Below are positions 60,201-64,000 of a stretch of DNA of 64,000 bases, piece by piece. Made by a program: the position numbers and the translations under genes. Position 1 is the stretch's first letter. Each line of letters starts with the position of its first letter. The notes under the pieces were generated by a model, which searched no databases, was not told the origin of the DNA, and worked only from the letters and a program-made list of their open reading frames with translations. Source of the DNA: Choristoneura fumiferana (Eukaryota; Arthropoda; Insecta; Lepidoptera; Tortricidae); NCBI RefSeq assembly GCF_025370935.1, contig NC_133473.1, positions 13,852,127-13,916,126 of the forward strand. Direction: 5' to 3'.

Positions 60201-63200
60201 AGCAAATTTGTTACTTTGTCCTGCTAAAACTACTGAATGCCTTTATACCTTGAATTTATAATGCTACCTTTAGTTAAATAATATACTTACATTTAATTAT
60301 GCGGATGTAGCCGTTACTGTATAATACTTGTTTTATGTTTTGCTGTCATTGGTATGTATAATTTCAGACTATGATAGCTCAACTGGAAACGGAGCATATA
60401 TCTGGAGAGTTGACGTTACAGAAGCTATGGTACTTTGTTTTGCCGACCATGCACACTATGCAAGTTCTTGCTGCTATAGTTACTCATATAGGACAGGTGA
60501 GTTTTCAAAATATAAATAGTTGAATAATTGCCGTGACCTGGGGACTTCGGATTTAAATCCGCAATTTGAGTATCGCATTTAAATCCGTAGCTTAGTTTAA
60601 AAGATCTGAGCGTACAGATGGTGCATGGTGGGAAATGACTTTATTACAAGCTTTTATTTAGCTTATGTAGGTATGTTTTTTTTTACATTAAACTGACCAT
60701 GATTGACCCCTATCTCACCTGATGTTAAGTGCAGATAAGGCCATGGGTGTATCTCACTGGTTCAGTAACAGCCTATTCACTCTTGCCTTGAAGAGCCCTA
60801 GATTGTACAGGTCAAATCTTGCAATAAGTTTTGACCCTTTTCAGATTGACTTAAAATTTGGCATACTTATTTAAATCTGGTGACTATTCAATGATCTGAC
60901 TGTGATATCCTGATAGTCCGGGCTCGTGTCCGCAGGACGGAACTCCCTGACGAAATTTAGTTTTGATGACAATGCAAAAACAGTGAAAAAAAGTACAGCC
61001 AGCAAAAAATCTTTTATTAAAAATAACATTTTTATCACAAACTTATTTTATACTATGTAAAGATTGTTTAAAAAATTCCAGAGTGAACTCAGAGGCGGCA
61101 GCGTCCTTACAGCTCTCCACGACAAAACAAACAAGTTGCTGGGTGACACGAGAGCGCAGGAGATCTCCCTGTTCCTCACTGAACGCGCATGCAAACCATT
61201 CTTCTGTATATTGGATCAGTGGATCCATAAAGGCATCATTGTTGATCCGTTTCAGGTATGTTTGGGAGACCAGGCGGTGAATGTAGAGGTAACGGCCTCC
61301 GAATAAACGACACAGAAAAATATCACCATATTATATGAAATTAAACAAGTAAACAACTCATCTGATTATATTTTAATCTATACGCGCGACCAACGACTTC
61401 TTTGGGTAATTTTGTTACGTTAAAGGGTGATCGAAACTAGTAACAAATATTTACAAATCATGAGTACCTGGTCGCAGTGCCGGATTTGCCCATAAGCAAA
61501 TTCAGCAATTATTTTGCTTATGGGCATCACATCCTGGGGGGCACCATAAATACAGCATATAAAAAAATACGCATGTAAAAGGTAAAGCTGGTTGCGGCTA
61601 CTTATGGATGGGGGGGGGGGTGCCACGGCCTAGTCATTTACGCGCCACTCTGTCGCGCGGGGCATCCTACGAACTTATTGTCGTCACGAGTAATTCTCAC
61701 TGTCTGTGGCCTGAGTGTTAACCAAGACATAACGACAAGACATCAATTGCAAATGTACATCATTGATGGACAAATTACATACATACATAAATACATAGGT
61801 ACTCCCCTTATAGCCCGACCCTATCCACACTTAATTTCTTCATTTGGTACATTCTTGGCCTACTGTTTAATTCATTCTACTTCCTCGACTATCTCTTCAT
61901 CTCTCTGTTCTAGAATCAGTTTGATATATATAGATAATTGACCCACTAGTTCTTTTAGCAGGCTTCTTCCTTATTCTGTCACTTACTCCTTTGTTTCGAT
62001 TTTCACCATTCTCACCTGTGCAGTCGTGCCAAAGTTCTCTGTACACACACTATCGAAAAGGGCGCGCCAAAGTCATCTCAGCTCCATCAGGTTGAAAACA
62101 GAGTCAATCTAGTCCGCTTCAGTCAAACACCTACCCGCTCCAGACATCCTGCTTTTCTACATAAAAACTGTACACTAAAGTTTTATGATATCCTACAGGA
62201 ATTTATGATTGAAGACAACGAGCTTGTAAATAAAGAAGAACTGCCGGTAGACTACTCGGCTGATTACTGGGAGAAGCGGTACAGCATACAAAAAGACAGG
62301 GTGCCGAAGTTTCTAGAAAAATACACTGACATAATACTCAGGACTGGGAAATATCTGAACGTCATCAGCCAATGCGGTATGATTTCATGTTCCAGTTTTA
62401 AAACAGTGCCGTGACTGACAGACAATGCACAGTAAACACTAGTTAGAGGCTTCTAATTTGGGAGATATACACCTTGAGATAGACGTGCACTAAGAAGGCA
62501 TGTTATGACAGATATTCCTGTTTTAAATTGTGCCTGGAGCTAAGCCGCAGACAACAGCTAGCCAATAGAGCATCATAATGACCGAAAATTCATAAAACCT
62601 ATATATGAAATATCTAAGTTTATCATCATCCTAGCCTATATACGTCCCACTGCTGGGCACAGGCCTCCTCTCAGCATGAGAGGGCTTGGGCCGTAGTTCC
62701 CACGCGGGCCCAGTGCGGATTGGGAACTTCACACACACTATTGAATTGCTTCGCAGGTTTGTGCAGGTTTCCTCACGATGTTTTCCTTCACCGTAAAGCT
62801 CTTGGTAAATTTCAAATGTAATTCCGCACATGAATTTCGAAAAACTCAGAGGTGCAATGTGACCCCACGATCCATTGCTTTAGAGGCGATAGGTCAAACC
62901 ACTAGGCCACCACGGCTTTTCGAAGTTCGAATCGAAGTTTAACTCATCGAAAATCTAAACACCGAAAAGAGGAAATGCCAATAGCCGATATATTTCGTGA
63001 AATTTAATTTTAAAACTTTAAATCCAGGTAACGCAATAATGAAAACAAATATAGAGGAGATCAAGTACTCGCTTATCGAACAAAACTACAGCGGAGTCGT
63101 GCAAAAAGCATTCGCTTTCGCCAGCAAATCTCTTCTAGAGCTCCTTCTGAAAGAGTATGATCTCATGGGACGACTCAAATCCGTCAAGAATTACTTCTTC

Positions 63201-63316
63201 ATGTGCCAAGGAGATTTTATTGTGCAGTTCATGGATGCTACGGAACAGGAGCTGTCTAAGAAAATTGATGACATCGTACCATCCAAATTGGAGTCGTTAT
63301 TGGGGCTCTGTTTACG
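57284..63316 (+). CDS. Gamma-tubulin complex component 2, exons 1-9 (5' part)
   Basis: GCP2 (Grip84 in flies) is a core subunit of the gamma-tubulin small complex, which nucleates microtubules at centrosomes. Exons: 57284-57354, 57436-57603, 57720-57864, 58515-58701, 59647-59942, 60368-60496, 61082-61255, 62199-62376 and 63028-63316. All have GT-AG borders and join in phase, giving about 545 residues. Family matches in order are IKKYEELKSR (near residue 70), LASQENIIIDDLLYLF (near 196, start of the GCP N-terminal domain), LQKLWYFVLP, AQEISLFLTERA, WIHKGIIVDPF, YWEKRYSI, RTGKYLNVISQCG and YFFMCQGDFIVQFMD. The C-terminal, gamma-tubulin-binding domain lies beyond 64000, since the last exon ends at a donor (CG|GTTAGT) with two carried bases. 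The first exon is least certain: ATG 57284 or the better-placed ATG 57317, with donor GG|GTACGA. Confidence 0.92.
58023..58144 (+). mobile_element. LINE 3' tail in GCP2 intron 3
   Basis: CCTCCAACAATATGGAGCGA, CAACCTGGTTAAGA, GGTGGCTGAGTGGAGAGCC and the TGACATGATAATGATG tail match 50550-50715 with an internal deletion of about 40 bp. ATCCTA on both sides (58015 and 58143) may be the target duplication. Confidence 0.7.
59217..59399 (+). repeat. Dispersed repeat in GCP2 intron 4
   Basis: It starts ACTAGCCATTACCCGCGACT and CCGTCCGCG, passes AAATCGGTTAAGTAACAAAC, and ends ACTTTCGCATTTATAATATT. This is a common lepidopteran repeat; 43771 shares its start and 23048 and 63390 share its end. Confidence 0.7.
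60150..60260 (-). repeat. Decayed dispersed repeat end in GCP2 intron 5
   Basis: ACATTATAAATGCAAAAGTT followed by GTGTGTGTGTC and GCTAAAACTACTGAATG is a worn, reversed copy of the same end seen at 59217-59399. Confidence 0.5.
60677..60830 (+). repeat. Dispersed repeat in GCP2 intron 6
   Basis: CCCCTATCTCACCTGATGTT, AAGTGCAGATAAGGCCATGG and GAAGAGCCCTAGATTGTACA are phrases known from lepidopteran repeats. The 39040 region is a possible relative. Boundaries are approximate. Confidence 0.5.
61256..62198. other. GCP2 intron 7
   Basis: It holds no other gene. Around 61475-61560 the phrase CAGTGCCGGATTTGCCCATA followed by ATCCTGGGGGGCACC suggests a degraded transposon or retroposed piece, and a G run follows at 61609-61620. 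Confidence 0.5.
62621..62920 (-). mobile_element. Full-length tRNA-derived SINE in GCP2 intron 8
   Basis: On the minus strand the head reads GTGGTGGCCTAGTGGTTTGA (A box) and then a worn B box around GGATCGTGGGGTCAC. The body has ACCTCTGAGTTTTTCGAAAT, GGAAAACATCGTGAGGAAAC, CGCACTGGGCCCGCGTGGGA and CAGCAGTGGGACGTATATAG, ending in GGATGATGATAAA. About 300 bp. It lies antisense to GCP2. Partial relatives are at 5025-5233 and 37481-37600. Confidence 0.85.
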
Positions 63317-63874
63317 GTTAGTTTTAGCTCCTGGATTCCTTTAAGAATACTGGTAAAATTCCATTAAAAATAATAAACACCTTACTTCAAATTTGAAATG
63401 CGAAAGTGAGTATGTACGTTCGTTTGTTTATTAAGCTTCTTCTTATTATTGCTATTCAGATGGATTTGACTCGAAACGCGAAAGCCCCGCCTAGTTTTTA
63501 ATGATTCACGGTTATTTACCTTGATATATTTGTTACGTGATGTAAATCGTGAGTGACCTTTAACGAGCTCCTGATATTTTGATGCAGCTGCATGCATGAT
63601 AATGGGTGAAGATTTGCATGTGGATGTCATATCATACAGGCACAGATTATATACAAGTTATTACGTAACGTCATTGAGATGTGCGCTAGGGTTGCCTCCG
63701 TTATACGCTAGATTTTTCTCGCGCCTTCGCTCGTTTGATATTTTAAGTATTAAGGGGGCAAGGTGATTCAACAAAACAAACAACTGATTGAATTTGTATG
63801 TATGTAGGTATTTGTATATTTAGATACTTTAATTGAGCTGATTTTAGTATGTAGGTTAATAAGAAATAAGAATT
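63317..63874. other. GCP2 intron 9 (start)
   Basis: No exon was found in it. A worn end of the 59217-type repeat lies at 63390-63450 (AAATGCGAAAGTGAGTATGT). Confidence 0.5.
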
Positions 63875-64000
63875 GACGACCAGATGGCCTAGTGGTTAGA
63901 GAACCTGACTACGAAGCTTGAGGTCCCGGGTTCGATTCCCGTGTCGGGGCAGATATTTGTATGAAAAATACGAATGTTTGTTCTCGGGTCTTGGGTGTGT
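63875..64000 (+). mobile_element. tRNA-derived SINE, cut by the window end
   Basis: The head GACGACCAGATGGCCTAGTG has an A box, and CCCGGGTTCGATTCCCG a perfect B box, followed by the body phrase TACGAATGTTTGTTCTCGGG. It is the best-preserved head in the window and the reference for the copies at 29226 and 2278. The body runs off the end. Confidence 0.85.

Noticed and set aside
63886..63955. tRNA gene with good A and B boxes
   Set aside because: The head continues into the SINE body that is also seen at 29226 and 2278, so it is a SINE promoter and not a tRNA gene.

Overview
The window looks like lepidopteran (moth or butterfly) nuclear DNA. It is AT-rich, its genes have short exons separated by GT-AG introns, and it is crowded with repeat families I know from Lepidoptera: 5'-truncated LINE tails ending in ATG or TTGTATTG repeats, tRNA-derived SINEs, palindromic MITEs, and a long repeat that starts near ACCGGCCAAGAGCGTGTCGG. 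I cannot name the species. Family statements rest on recognition by eye; no database search was run.

Only two protein-coding loci are well supported, both on the plus strand. The first is the last three exons of an unrecognised protein gene (9594-10587), with a stop codon and a nearby AATAAA. A GC-rich block with a possible first exon lies upstream (8060-8320), but nothing ties it to that gene. The second is the 5' half of the gamma-tubulin complex component 2 gene (GCP2, Grip84 in flies). Nine exons between 57284 and 63316 keep phase throughout, and the C-terminal half lies beyond the window. It is a core subunit of the complex that nucleates microtubules, so it is expected to be a housekeeping gene. 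Its introns carry a LINE tail, a full-length SINE and other repeats.

The roughly 47 kb between the genes is intergenic or intronic sequence filled with mobile-element debris. The most notable object is a 2.56-kb element (32911-35466) with 17-bp terminal inverted repeats. It contains a 161-bp tandem array and two relics that look like fragments of a transposase-type protein. Other clear items are three truncated LINE insertions with visible target-site duplications (19617-19772, 39513-39731, 50380-50727), a hAT-like non-autonomous element with 8-bp duplications carrying nested MITEs (45750-46368), a perfect 60-bp inverted repeat built from SINE-related sequence (20637-20857), two hairpins with 74- and 82-bp arms close together (51395-52132), and a repeat nested inside a palindromic MITE (41248-42030).

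No rRNA gene, functional tRNA gene, CRISPR array or bacterial-type system was seen. No complete transposase or reverse transcriptase is present, so every mobile element here is non-autonomous or dead. The window shows genome turnover more than a working new system; the 2.56-kb element is the best candidate for something undescribed.
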